DNA from: Eleginops maclovinus
Taxonomy: Eukaryota; Chordata; Actinopteri; Perciformes; Eleginopidae
Reading direction: 5' to 3'
Length of the DNA stretch: 64,000 bases
Assembly: GCF_036324505.1 (NCBI RefSeq)
Contig: NC_086369.1
Coordinates: 17,058,020-17,122,019, forward strand
The notes under the pieces are model-generated. The model did no database searches. It was not told the DNA's origin and saw only the letters and a program-made list of their open reading frames with translations. Position numbers and translations under genes: made by a program. Within the stretch, counting starts at the first letter, position 1. The number at the start of each line of letters is the position of its first letter. Positions 26,001 to 48,609 of this stretch are shown piece by piece.

Positions 26001-29000
26001 CATGGGGAGTTATTACACATCAGGAGTTATTACACATGGGGAGTTATTACACATCAGGAGTTATTACACATGGGGAGTTATTACACATCAGGAGTTATTA
26101 CACATGGGGAGTTATTACACACGGGGAGTTATTACACATGGGGAGTTATTACACACAGGGAGTTATTACACACGGGGAGTTATTACACATCAGGAGTTAT
26201 TACACATGGGGAGTTATTACACATGGGGAGTTATTACACATCAGGAGTTATTACACATGGGGAGTTATTACACACGGGGAGTTATTACACATGGGGAGTT
26301 ATTACACACGGGGAGTTATTACACATGGGGAGTTATTACACATGGGGAGTTATTACACATCAGGAGTTATTACACATCAGGAGTTATTACACATCAGGAG
26401 TTATTACACATGGGGAGTTATTACACACGGGGAGTTATTACACATGGGGAGTTATTACACACGGGGAGTTATTACACATGGGGAGTTATTACACATGGGG
26501 AGTTATTACACATCAGGAGTTATTACACACGGGGAGTTATTACACATGGGGAGTTATTACACATGGGGAGTTATCACACATCAGGAGTTATTACACATCA
26601 GGAGTTATTACACATGGGGAGTTATTACACATCAGGAGTTATTACACACGGGGAGTTATTACACATGGGGAGTTATTACACATGGGGAGTTATTACACAT
26701 CAGGAGTTATTACACACGGGGAGTTATTACACATGGGGAGTTATTACACATGGGGAGTTATTACACATCAGGAGTTATTACACATCAGGAGTTATTACAC
26801 ATCAGGAGTTATTACACATGGGGAGTTATTACACATCAGGAGTTATTACACATGGGGAGTTATTACACATGGGGAGTTATTACACATCAGGAGTTATTAC
26901 ACATCAGGAGTTATTACACATGGGAGTTATTACACATGGGGAGTTATTACACACGGGGAGTTATTACACATGGGGAGTTATTACACATCAGGAGTTATTA
27001 CACATCAGGAGTTATTACACATGGGGAGTTATTACACATGGGGAGTTATTACACACGGGGAGTTATTACACACAGGGAGTTATTACACACGGGGAGTTAT
27101 TACACATCAGGGAGTTATTACACATGGGAGTTATTACACATCAGGAGTTATTACACATCAGGAGTTATTACACATCAGGAGTTATTACACATGGGGAGTT
27201 ATTACACACGGGGAGTTATTACACATCAGGAGTTATTACACACGGGGAGTTATTACACACGGGGAGTTATTACACATCAGGAGTTATTACACACGGGGAG
27301 TTATTACACATCAGGAGTTATTACACACGGGGAGTTATTACACACGGGGAGTTATTACACATCAGGAGTTATTACACACGGGGAGTTATTACACATCAGG
27401 AGTTATTACACACGGGGAGTTATTACACATCAGGAGTTATTACACATGGGGAGTTATTACACATCAGGAGTTATTACACATCAGGAGTTATTACACATCA
27501 GGAGTTATTACACATGGGGAGTTATTACACATCAGGAGTTATTACACACGGGGAGTTATTACACATCAGGAGTTATTACACACGGGGAGTTATTACACAC
27601 GGGGAGTTATTACACATCAGGAGTTATTACACACGGGGAGTTATTACACACGGGGAGTTATTACACATCAGGAGTTATTACACATGGGGAGTTATTACAC
27701 ACGGGGAGTTATTACACACGGGAGTTATTACACATCAGGAGTTATTACACACGGGGAGTTATTACACACGGGGAGTTATTACACATCAGGAGTTATTACA
27801 CATCAGGAGTTATTACACATCAGGAGTTATTACACACGGGGAGTTATTACACACGGGAGTTATTACACACGGGGAGTTATTACACACGGGGAGTTATTAC
27901 ACACGGGGAGTTATTACACACGGGGAGTTATTACACACGGGGAGTTATTACACACGGGGAGTTATTACACATCAGGAGTTATTACACATCAGGAGTTATT
28001 ACACATCAGGAGTAATTACACACGGGGAGTTATTACACACGGGGAGTTATTACACACGGGGAGTTATTACACACGGGGAGTTATTACACATCAGGAGTTA
28101 TTACACATGGGGAGTTATTACACATGGGGAGTTATTACACATGGGGAGTTATTACACATGGGGAGTTATTACACATGGGGAGTTATTACACATGGGGAGT
28201 TATTACACATCAGGAGTTATTACACATCAGGAGTTATTACACATCAGGAGTTATTACACATCAGGACTTATTACACATGGGGAGTTATTACACATCAGGA
28301 GTTATTACACATGGGGAGTTATTACACATGGGGAGTTATTACACATGGGGAGTTATTACACATGGGGAGTTATTACACATCAGGAGTTATTACACACGGG
28401 GAGTTATTACACATCAGGAGTTATTACACATCAGGAGTTATTACACACGGGGAGTTATTACACATCAGGAGTTATTACACATCAGGAGTTATTACACACG
28501 GGGAGTTATTACACATGGGGAGTTATTACACATCAGGAGTTATTACACATCAGGAGTTATTACACACGGGGAGTTATTACACACGGGGAGTTATTACACA
28601 TCAGGAGTTATTACACATCAGGAGTTATTACACACGGGGAGTTATTACACATCAGGAGTTATTACACATCAGGAGTTATTACACATGGGGAGTTATTACA
28701 CATCAGGAGTTATTACACACGGGGAGTTATTACACACGGGGAGTTATTACACATCAGGAGTTATTACACATGGGGAGTTATTACACATGGGGAGTTATTA
28801 CACATGGGGAGTTATTACACATGGGGAGTTATTACACATCAGGAGTTATTACACATCAGGAGTTATTACACATCAGGAGTTATTACACATGGGGAGTTAT
28901 TACACATCAGGAGTTATTACACATGGGGAGTTATTACACATGGGGAGTTATTACACATGGGGAGTTATTACACATGGGGAGTTATTACACATCAGGGGTT

Positions 29001-29880
29001 ATTACACACGGGAAGTTATTACACATGGGGAGTTATTACACATCAGGTGTTATTACACATCAGGAGTTATTACACATGGGGAGTTATTACACATCAGGAG
29101 TTATTACACACGGGGAGTTATTACACATCAGGAGTTATTACACATCAGGAGTTATTACACATCAGGAGTTATTACACATCAGGAGTTATTACACACGGGG
29201 AGTTATTACACATGGGGAGTTATTACACATGGGGAGTTATTACACATGGGGAGTTATTACACACAGGGAGTTATTACACATCAGGAGTTATTACACACGG
29301 GGAGTTATTACACACAGGGAGTTATTACACATCAGGAGTTATTACACACGGGGAGTTATTACACATGGGGAGTTATTACACATGGGGAGTTATTACACAC
29401 GGGGAGTTATTACACACCGGGAGTTATTACACATGGGGAGTTATTACACATGGGGAGTTATTACACATCAGGAGTTATTACACATGGGGAGTTATTACAC
29501 ACGGGGAGTTATTACACACGGGGAGTTATTACACATGGGGAGTTATTACACATGGGGAGTTATTACACATGGGGAGTTATTACACATGGGGAGTTATTAC
29601 ACATGGGGAGTTATTACACACGGGGAGTTATTACACATCAGGAGTTATTACACACGGGGAGTTATTACACATGGGGAGTTATTACACATGGGGAGTTATT
29701 ACACATGGGGAGTTATTACACACGGGGAGTTATTACACATCAGGAGTTATTACACATGGGGAGTTATTACACATCAGGAGTTATTACACATGGGGAGTTA
29801 TTACACATGGGGAGTTATTACACATGGGGAGTTATTACACATCAGAAGTTATAACACCTGGGGAGTTATAACTCCTGCAT
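23026..29880 (+). repeat. 6.9-kb satellite array of a 17-bp unit (GTTATTACACATGGGGA)
   Basis: About 400 copies of a 17-bp unit vary at three or four positions (CATGGGGA, CATCAGGA, CACGGGGA, CACAGGGA). The unit has no stop in any + frame, so frames stay open for up to 1641 codons with a 17-residue period (SYYTWGVITHGELLHMG). There is no start context, splice signal or non-repeat domain, so I treat it as non-coding. A 238-bp higher-order block repeats near 23.1 and 23.36 kb. Confidence 0.97.
23940..24960 (+). repeat. Indel-rich block within the 17-bp array
   Basis: Within an otherwise regular array, this kilobase has many units of 12-18 bp with single-base losses and gains, for example TTACAACAGGGG, ACACATCGGAG and TTATTCACATAGGG. 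The units before and after are almost all exactly 17 bp. This looks like uncorrected long-read sequence at a gap join rather than biology. Confidence 0.8.
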
Positions 29881-30252
29881 CATGGAGAGAATCTCCTGAT
29901 GTGTAACAGTGTATGTAGACCTGTCTAACCTCAGCTTGTTACCTCTGCTCTTTTTTAGCAGAGCTCCTGACCTTCCTGAAGTGACCTGGTGAGGATGCAG
30001 CTTTAGAGCTTACTACGGTGGCCGACACGTGTTAAACTCTTCATCTGGAGGAACGTGCTGCAGCTGTGGAGTCAGCTTCAGCAGCTTCATGCAGACACTT
30101 TCACATTCAGAGGACACATTCTCTATCTCTTTCATTTCAAACATCATTATTTTTGATGTAGCAGCCATGTGTTCTGGAGGATTCAGCTCAGAGAATGTTT
30201 ATGCATGCCCCTGTGTGTCGTGTGTGTGTGTGTGTGGTTGTATGTGTGTGTA

Positions 30253-30475
30253 TCCTCTCTGTCATTATTCACTTCACACACCACCTTTCATTAACATTGG
30301 TGACACTCTGTATATCAGGAACACACACCTCATATTTACAGCTGCACTCTCTGCTGATATTTGGATGCACCTGCACACTGTGTGTGTGTGTGTGTGTGTA
30401 TGTGTGTGTCCTCTCTGTCATTATTCACTTCACACACCACCTTTCATTAACATTTGTGACACTATGTATATCAGG

Positions 30476-30484
<9 letters not shown>
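30253..30484 (+). repeat. Tandem duplication of a 76-bp segment (period 156)
   Basis: The segment TCCTCTCTGTCATTATTCAC onward at 30253-30328 recurs at 30409-30484 with two substitutions (TTGG to TTTG and CTCTG to CTATG). A GT run precedes both copies and a CA run follows the second. Confidence 0.88.

Positions 30485-30560
<76 letters not shown>
30476..30560 (+). repeat. (AC)42 microsatellite
   Basis: A pure AC run that follows the second copy of the 76-bp duplication. Confidence 0.96.
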
Positions 30561-30563
<3 letters not shown>

Positions 30564-31467
30564 TATGTGAAACAGCTCCTGCTGCTGTGTAAATATTAAA
30601 CATAGAATACTCAATAAAACTGAAACCGTATGAGAGATACTTGAAGATGGATGATATGACCTTTCATAATAATATTGTATATTAAGTATAAAGGTTATCA
30701 ATACTGCAATAATATTTAAAGTTACCCAATAAACTTTCCTCTCTGTGTGCAATCTGTTCTCTGTGAGTACAACTCTTGAACTGTTCTTGGTTTATAATAC
30801 AAATGATTCAGAGCTGGAAGAAAGTCAGACTGCAGCACCTTTTCACAATCAATCCAGAGGACACAAGAAGTCCTCAGAGTCCCCAGCTCCTCCTCGTTAA
30901 GCAGCTCGTTACAGAGAGGCAGCTCACCTGTGCGGGGCTGCTGCTCTCAGGTGCTTCATCCCAAAGCCCCGTCAGACCTCCTGTCTGTTCCTCACTTGAG
31001 CAGGGAGGACAGAGGAGTCCTCAGGTATGGGATGGGGTTTCACTCCAGCATCACCTGTCACTATTAACACCTTTAAACCTGCAATGAGTTAATCCAGATC
31101 CCCCCGCCCCCCCACAGCCGGAAGAAGAGGCTCCTGATGACTGAGTCCGTTACATGAAGTCTTCCTGCTGTCAGAGGCCGGTACCTCTGACAGCAGGAAA
31201 CAAACATCCAATCACAGTGTGTGTAGACAGAGAGAGCCCACCTGCAGCACAGGTTATAAAACAGTTAAATCATTATAAAAACAAATGAAAATGATCCCTG
31301 TTCCTACACTGGATTCCTTTCTCCAGTTAAACTGGTAACGCTCCCCTCAGCTGCAGGTCATGACTGAAACATTTGAATGGGACTCAATGTGACTGTACAT
31401 ATCTCCAGCAGCATTTTGTTAGACTGCAGGTTTTAAACTTTATATGATGATGTATCTCAGTCACTCT
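30561..31467. other. Unannotated intergenic sequence
   Basis: This is AT-rich then mixed unique sequence with the hairpin at 31162-31199 as the only notable structure. No gene is recognised. Confidence 0.5.
31162..31199 (+). repeat. 16-bp perfect hairpin (TTCCTGCTGTCAGAGG)
   Basis: Arms TTCCTGCTGTCAGAGG and CCTCTGACAGCAGGAA are perfectly complementary around a six-nt loop, CCGGTA. There is no following T-run and no known gene here. It could be a structured RNA or the remnant of a palindromic insertion. Confidence 0.85.
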
Positions 31468-32171
31468 GGCCTCGTTCACACTGCAGGTCTTAATGCTCAA
31501 GTCAAATTTCTAGCTCATATCCGATTTTTTTGTTTGGCTGTTCACATTATTTTTTAAATGTGGTCTATATCAGACTCCAGTGTGAGCTGCTCACGGTCCT
31601 GAACTGACCCGCATGCGCAGAAGAACAATAACAAAGACGTCACACGCAGCACGCTTTGTACGGAAGTAAACATGGACGCTACTGAAGTCAGCGTTTACGG
31701 TTTCATTCTAAGTTGTTGTGCAGTGGAAGCCGGCGAAGTTAAGAGCAGATGATAACGAGAAGAAGGATGAGAAGAAAGAGAGCAACACTGTTAACAATGG
31801 CTACTACGTCTGTACGGAGGTGTGTTTGGATGCGGAGTCGGAGCCAGGAGTGGTGGGATCGTGACGTCTGCCATGTTTGTAATCACCGCGTCCGAGTGAC
31901 TTCCGCCCCACCGTCGCAGATGTATGACGATTGTCGCTCTAGAATGACGTAAAAGTCGCATGAATTGCGACATGACTGTTCAGACTGAGGTCGCATTGCA
32001 AAACAGCAGACCTGTATCTGATTTAGGACCACATATGAAAGTAGCCCAAATCGGATTTGAAAAAAATCTGATTCCATGTGATTAGTGCTGTTCACGCTGT
32101 TAGAAAGAAATCAGATCTGAGTCACATATGATCGGATTTGGGCTACTTTTGCCTGCAGTGTGAACGGGGCC
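31468..32171. mobile_element. MITE-like element with about 21-bp terminal inverted repeats
   Basis: The left end GGCCTCGTTCACACTGCAGG and the right end CCTGCAGTGTGAACGGGGCC are inverted copies with one mismatch. TCT flanks both sides (31465-31467 and 32172-32174), consistent with a 3-bp target duplication. Sub-terminal inverted copies of AAATCGGATTT and GTAGCCCAAATCGGATTTG occur inside. No transposase is present. The superfamily is uncertain: 3-bp duplications suggest PIF/Harbinger, but that is not proven here. Confidence 0.8.
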
Positions 32172-32537
32172 TCTGTGAGTTCAGGTAAATGCAGAAGACT
32201 TGATCCTCTGGTGGGTTAGGGTCTGCTGTTCCTATGAAACCTGAAGATCGACCATAACTGTTGTGTTCTCTCCCTCCTCCCAACGTTAACCACAGGAGAG
32301 AATTGCAAACATTGTTCATTGAGGGAACAAGAAAGCGTGCCTCGATTTATCATCACACGACCTCTTCTACCTTCCCTCCCTCAATCTGTGCATCTAGTCG
32401 CTCTGTGTTGCAGACGAGTTGGTTCTTCTTCTATCTGGAGAAACCATGGAGAGCTATATCAGTGTTTCTGCAGCTCCTCATCTTCATAATCATAAAGCAC
32501 CGGGGTCTGCAGCCGTGTGTGTGATCCTGCTGGAGAT

Positions 32538-32689
<152 letters not shown>

Positions 32690-32910
32690 ACTAAGAACTA
32701 ATGTGTGTGATTAAACGTGAGGCAGATATTAGACACACACCTCCCACTTCCAGGTTTAACATCTCCTGAATATCAACATGTCTCCAGTGTGTTTTGCCTT
32801 GTTTACTATTGTTTACTCAGTGTTTGCTGCAGGGTATTTGTACACTGCACCATCATACGGTGGTATTACCATTACCAATCAGCTGTTAGACTCCCGGTTG
32901 TTTACTAACG

Positions 32911-32912
<2 letters not shown>

Positions 32913-32973
<61 letters not shown>
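32913..32973 (+). repeat. (CT)30 microsatellite
   Basis: A pure CT run of about 61 bp, the only long CT dinucleotide tract in the window. Confidence 0.96.
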
Positions 32974-32977
<4 letters not shown>

Positions 32978-33159
32978 GTTTCAGTTGAACCTGCGTCTGC
33001 TCCGCTTGATGAACACCACTCCATTAGTCTGTTTTTCCTGCTGTTTTTGATCAACTCTGCTGAGGACTCATTATAGAGCACACGCGCTCGCACACACACT
33101 CACACACTCAGGTGAGAGTGTGTTCCTTTGTCAGCGGCAGGAAGTGTGTGTGGTGACTG

Positions 33160-33480
33160 GAGAGCTCATTCCAGCCCCTGCTCCCCCATTAGCCCGACAA
33201 CATTGTTTGTCTCGTATCACTTTTGACAGCTTGTTTGTGTGCCCCCCCCCCCCCCCCTAATAAAGCGCAGGGTGTCAGCGTGTTGTTTCCTGAGCAGCCG
33301 GCTGATAAACGGCCTGATCTGCTGAGTGTTTGACAGTTTCCTTATTCCCCTTTAGCTCAGAGGTCCCTCATCAGCTAATTCCAACATGCAGCCTCAGAGG
33401 CACCGCTCTTTGGGGAAATGTCATTTTTAATTAAATCCCAGGTCCTTTAAGATAAGCAGCTAGGCGTTCATTTCCCCCTG
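33160..33480. promoter_or_regulatory. Candidate conserved non-coding block upstream of ptbp2
   Basis: Unique, balanced sequence includes CATTGTTTGTC, TTTTGACAGC, GTTTGACAG, TCAGCTAATTCC and CATTTTTAATTAAATCCC, interrupted by a C homopolymer at 33242-33256. TGACAG (MEIS/TALE-like) and TAATTA motifs cluster. Conservation is untested. Confidence 0.3.
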
Positions 33481-33781
33481 GGGGGGGGGGCTGTCAGGAG
33501 TGTGACGCCTGTCTGTCAGGATCCATCGCAACGGGTCCTGCTATGCATGCAGAATCCCTCTCCTGTGAAGGGGGAAATGTTTCATAACACTATCACACTC
33601 CGATCATGGGGGGAACTTGTTCTGCACACCGTCCCTGAACGCCTCACAGTCAGGATATCTGAAGGGACTCGGGTAGCTACGTTAGCGAGCTAGCTCACAT
33701 CAGAAACAGTCATGTGATCATTTTGGTAAAATAAGTTTCCAACAACACAGAAAGCTCTCCAGTTTTAGGATCCTGAACGTC

Positions 33782-35062
33782 TCACAGCTGTGTGCGTCTC
33801 TCTTTAGTGTCCCCTGGACTCCAGCTGTGTGCGTCTCTCTGTAGTGTCCCCTGGTCTCCAGCTGTGTGCGTCTCTCTGTAGTGTCCCCTGGTCTCCAGCT
33901 GTGTGCGTCTCTCTTTAGTGTCCCTGGTCTCCAGCTGTGTGCGTCCCTCTTTAGTGTTCCCTGGTCTCCAGCTGTGTGCATCTCTCTGTAGTGTCCCCTG
34001 GTCTCCAGCTGTGTGCGTCTCTCTGTAGTGTCCCCTGGACTCCAGCTGTGTGCGTCTCTCTGTAGTGTCCCCTGGTCTCCAGCTGTGTGCGTCTATCTTT
34101 AGTGTCCCCTGGTCTCCCGCTGTGTGCGTCTCTCTTTAGTGTCCCCTGGTCTCCAGCTGTGTGCGTCTCTCTTTAGTGTCCCCTGGTCTCCAGCTGTGTG
34201 CGTCCCCTGGTCTCCAGCTGTGTGCGTCTCTCTTTAGTGTCCCCTGGTCTCCAGCTGTGTGCGTCTCTCTTTAGTGTCCCCTGGTCTCCAGCTGTGTGCG
34301 TCTCTCTTTAGTGTCTCCAGCTGTGTGCGTCTCTCTTTAGTGTCCCCTGGTCTCCAGCTGTGTGCGTCTCTCTTTAGTGTCCCCTGGTCTCCAGCTGTGT
34401 GCGTCTCTCTTTAGTGTCCCCTGGTCTCCAGCTATGTGCGTCTCTCTTTAGTGTCCACTGGTCTCCAGCTGTGTGCGTCTCTCTTTAGTGTCCCCTGGTC
34501 TCCAGCTGTGTGCGTCTCTCTTTAGTGTCCCCTGGTCTCCAGCTGTGTGCGTCTCTCTTTAGTGTCCCCTGGTCTCCGTTGTGTGCGTCTCTCTTTAGTG
34601 TCCCCTGGTCTCCAGCTGTGTGCGTCTCTCTTTAGTGTCCCCTGGTCTCCAGCTGTGTGCGTCTCTCTTTAGTGTCCCCTGGTCTCCGTTGTGTGCGTCT
34701 CTCTGTAGTGTCCCCTGGTCTCCAGCTGTGTGCGTCTCTCTGTAGTGTCCCCTGGACTCCAGCTGTGTGCGTCTCTCTTTAGTGTCCCCTGGTCTCCAGC
34801 TGTGTGCGTCTCTCTTTAGTGTCCCCTGGTCTCCAGCTGTGTGCGTCTCTCTTTAGTGTCCCCTGGTCTCCGTTGTGTGCGTCTCTCTTTAGTGTCCCCT
34901 GTACTCCAGCTGTGTGCGTCTCTCTTTAGTGTCCCCTGGTCTCCAGCTGTGTGCGTCTCTCTTAAGTGTCCCCTGGTCTCCAGCTGTGTGCGTCTCTCTT
35001 TAGTGTCCCCTGGTCTCCAGCTGTGTGCGTCTCTCTTTAGTGTCCCCTGGTCTCCAGCTGTG
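33782..35062 (+). repeat. 37-bp minisatellite (core GTGTGCGTCTCTCTTTAGTG)
   Basis: About 34 copies of a 37-bp unit have core GTGTGCGTCTCTCTTTAGTG followed by TCCCCTGGTCTCCAGCT. It is continued by a partial unit pair at 35896-35937 on the far side of the hAT element at 35071-35895. Occasional units are shortened (34195-34210, 34312-34320). Confidence 0.95.
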
Positions 35063-35070
35063 TGCGTCTC

Positions 35071-35895
35071 CAGGGTGCGATTTGACAAAAAAACAGAGGG
35101 GGGATGTTTTTTTAATTTATTCATAGACAAGAACATTGGACTTTTAACTTGCATAACTAGGGAGAAAAAAACGCAAAAAGTAGACAGGCCCTTTTTTCGG
35201 GTCCGTGGATTAGTCCCCATCACAACATGGCAAAACTTTTAATAACCCATACATGGATTTCTATTCAACGTCACAAAAACATGCGTACGCACTAACAGGC
35301 AGAAAGCACCATAGAACAGCATCAATGCTCTCCATGAAAAGACCCTCCAAGTAACTTAAATCAAACACTCAAAATAATTCACTAAATAGCACAACGTGCT
35401 GTCAACACTCAGGGACAGGTCTGGAAAACTAGACAAAGTAAACAGTCGGCTCTGGTGACAAATTTGTGGTGGCTTTTTCGTTTTTCCGATCGGGGCATTG
35501 TCTGCAGCATTTCGGCCCTCTTCTATCCACAATTCTGCAAATGGGTCCTGTAAAGTAAGATGATATGCTGCTCTGAACGCGTTTCATGTTTGGTTCAGCG
35601 CTGTTTTTCCTGCGAAGTTCCCGCACAAAAATGTTACAATGTTTTTGTGTTCGATGACGTTCAGAAATATGCACCGTCTGCCAGAAGGCTGCTGAATAGC
35701 CTACTCTGATGTAAAGACACTGAAGATCGTTAGATTTCAAGAGTTTAAGTAGGCTAGCAGTTAAGTTGCATTCATCGCTATCAAGGGGGGGAAATCCTTG
35801 TCCCCACCGGAGATAAAAATAATTTAGCAGAGGTAGGGATAGGAAAACCAGAGGGGGGGAAATCCTCACCATCCCCCCCTACAAATCGCACCCTG
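35071..35895 (-). mobile_element. hAT-like element inserted in a 37-bp minisatellite
   Basis: The inverted ends are CAGGGTGCGATTTG and CAAATCGCACCCTG. The flanks are the 8-bp direct repeat TGCGTCTC at 35063-35070 and 35896-35903, which is part of the surrounding minisatellite unit. The minus strand carries a possible transposase start, MKRVQSSISSYFTGP, at 35587 running down to 35432. Its left arm is CA-poor and T-rich. The element is internally deleted. Confidence 0.88.
35432..35587 (-). pseudogene. Possible N-terminal fragment of a hAT transposase
   Basis: A 52-aa tail of a minus-strand frame begins MKRVQSSISSYFTGP and contains a Cys pair (KCCRQCP). Many hAT and ZMYM-type transposases begin with a short basic M-K-R then I-x-x-F/Y-F segment, which this resembles. 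The similarity is short and I am not certain. Nothing catalytic follows in the 825-bp element. Confidence 0.4.
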
Positions 35896-35937
35896 TGCGT
35901 CTCTCTTTAGTGTCCCCTGGTCTCCAGCTGTGTGCGT
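35896..35937 (+). repeat. Right-hand continuation of the 37-bp minisatellite
   Basis: After the hAT insertion the array resumes with TGCGTCTCTCTTTAGTGTCC, then CCTGGTCTCCAGCTGTGTGC, and ends. This shows the array was already present when the element inserted. Confidence 0.9.
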
Positions 35938-36599
35938 GTCTCTACATGTTTTTATACTGTGACTTGCCAAAGTCCCTTTGTGTTGTTGTGTATTTATGGT
36001 GGACACGTTTTCCTAATGTCAATCATCTCAAGCAGCTCAGTCTGCAGGAAACCGTACCTTTATTTTCAACGTTTCTGCAGGTAATGAGGTTTGCAAGTGA
36101 AATTTAATAGGAATCAATTTGCCCCAGTTGTTTTCCATCATCCTTTTAACATTTCTTTTATTGGGATGGTGCATTTTATTTATACGGGATATTATTTTTT
36201 GCACACTTACATGTTTAACACTCCTTTTTGTAGCAGGCAGGGCTTGTCAAAGCAGGAAGAGCAGGGGCCATTGATACCATTAATACCATTAATATGAATA
36301 CCATTAGCTGGCTCTCTTGAGTCACAGTCCATCAGAGGATCAGCAGGACTCATTAAGAATAATGTTTGATATAATGTAACTCTGAAGAGATGTTAAAACC
36401 CTAAAGAATTACCTGGTGCTGTAACCTGATGACCTGCAGCGACAGGGGTGTTCACTCCTCCTCATGATGAAGGTAGGAGGGTTCACACCCTGCACAGATT
36501 CAGACCGGATATTTAATGTTCCTGTATAAGAACATGTATTTTAGGATTCTTTTCTACTACCTCATGTCTTACCTGATGTGAAAATATTTGATGTATTTT
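35938..36599. other. AT-rich sequence upstream of the ptbp2 promoter
   Basis: About 660 nt of unique, AT-rich sequence lies between the 37-bp array and the first ptbp2 exon. It may hold promoter-proximal control elements, but I recognise none. Confidence 0.45.
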
Positions 36600-36749
36600 T
36601 TTTAATAAATAAAGGCTTCGGCTCTTTCCGTCCGTTTCCGCCGTGCCTCGTCTGCCTCCATTTTGCACTGTGTGTGTGTGTGCGCAGTGTGAGTGCGCAG
36701 ATCGGAGGGAGTAAACAGCAGCAGCAGGACGCACTGAGACTCTGCAGAA
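36600..36749 (+). promoter_or_regulatory. ptbp2: ptbp2 5' UTR and probable core-promoter region
   Basis: The 150 nt upstream of the ptbp2 ATG are GC- and CpG-richer than the AT-rich sequence before them. They contain pyrimidine-rich CCG blocks (about 36618-36665) and a short GT run. The 5' UTR immediately before the ATG has a CAG run and an in-frame TGA at 36735. No clear TATA box sits at a sensible distance; an AATAAATAAA stretch at about 36605 is the nearest AT-rich motif. The transcription start is not determined, so the left boundary is a guess. Confidence 0.4.
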
Positions 36750-47248
<10,499 letters not shown>

Positions 47249-47755
47249 GCCGAGTCATTCCTCAGAGACAGATGGACGTCCCGCTCTGTAGTTTGATGTT
47301 CCTCCGTTAAAGATACTCATGTGCCTTATGGACGTCCCACTGTTCCCACTCCTCAGTCCCTCTATGCTTTCAGGCACATCTGGTTTTTATTTAGGTCCAT
47401 CCTTTAGTTCCAGAGCAGGAGAATCCTCCTGACTCTTATTCCACCTGTCCGTCAGTATCCGTGTTTCCGAAGCCTTTCCAGAGCTGTGTGTGTGTCGGCA
47501 TGCAGTGGCGACGGGAAGTGATGCATGAAGAGTCCACTGTGATTTCCTGTGGTTTTTAAGTACTGATCAAGCTCCTCTGTGGACCAAAGTCTCTGTGCCT
47601 TCAGTGTCCCCCTCAGAGACCCTGCCCCCCTGAGGTCAGTGTGTTTCTGTGTTTTCTACAGCTGAAGATTAAAGGAGAGTTCTTTTCTAACGGGACGTTG
47701 GTTTCCTCTGTGTCTGTAGCATGCTTAATAAAATATTCTGTAGCTCTCACCCCCC
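47249..47755 (+). other. ptbp2: ptbp2 3' UTR
   Basis: About 500 nt of non-repetitive sequence follows the stop codon and ends just past the first canonical AATAAA. Longer 3' UTRs using later sites are possible, because vertebrate PTBP2 transcripts often have long 3' ends. I see no further strong signal before the CT-rich stretch at 47760. Confidence 0.6.
47727..47732 (+). terminator. ptbp2: Polyadenylation signal AATAAA of ptbp2
   Basis: A canonical AATAAA lies 479 nt after the stop codon and is followed by a U/GU-rich stretch (TATTCTGTAGCTCTC), as expected for a cleavage site. No experimental 3' end is available here. Confidence 0.6.
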
Positions 47756-48104
47756 TTCCGTCTCTCTCTCTCTCTGAAGTCCTCCCCCGGCCACATTATG
47801 AAGAGGAAGTTGTAAAAAAGTATCCACATACAAATGCCAAAAGTTGTTGAAAGACGAATGAAGATAATCTATCCAATCCACTATTTTATTAAATTTTTTA
47901 TTTCTGATATTATTGGGTGGGGTGGGGGGGGGGGGTAGAAAAAAATGTATTACATGGTAATTTAAGACATGCTTCGATCAGCTCAAGTGTCGTTGCTGGA
48001 CACACAGATCTGAAAGAGACCCCCCCCCTCCCCCTGTGAGTGTCTCTCTCTCTGCTCCATGTCAATTTATCTCTAACACTGAACATCAAGGTGTACAACA
48101 TTCT

Positions 48105-48147
<43 letters not shown>

Positions 48148-48363
48148 CTCTCCGACAGCAGCAGAACCACAGATATTATTCCACATATTCATTTCAAAAC
48201 CTGCTGCCTACATTACCCATAATGCATCCTCCATCATTGGAGTGTTTCATATTGATGTCACTGAGTTCAGGAAGAGTCCAATGGAGATGTTTCTATTATG
48301 TTACTACATAATGGAGCTTGCTTTTCCCTGTCAAAGTGTGTGTGTGTGGTTGTGTATGTGTGT

Positions 48364-48609
48364 GTGTCAAAGTCAAAGTCCACTTTATTGTCAAAGTTTC
48401 CACTTGTGTTATACATACAGAACATTGAAAACCTGTTTCTGGCAGTCCCACAGTGCGAATATAAACAAGAACATATAACATAAAAAGAGAAGAGCGTAGA
48501 AAGAAAGGGGGGGGTAAAAAGTAATATATACATATGTTAGGCACAATCAACACAGTGTGACGGTAGTGCAAGTAGTTCTTTAGTACAAATAATACTTTGT
48601 GCAAAGTAC

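Noticed and set aside
29862..29875. 14-bp palindrome GGAGTTATAACTCC at the right end of the 17-bp array
   Set aside because: It arises from a diverged last unit meeting its flank. It is too short and has no context to be called a site.
24964..29906. Open frames of 1635-1641 codons on the + strand
   Set aside because: They are translations of the 17-bp satellite, equally open in all three frames, with no start context, domain or exon structure.
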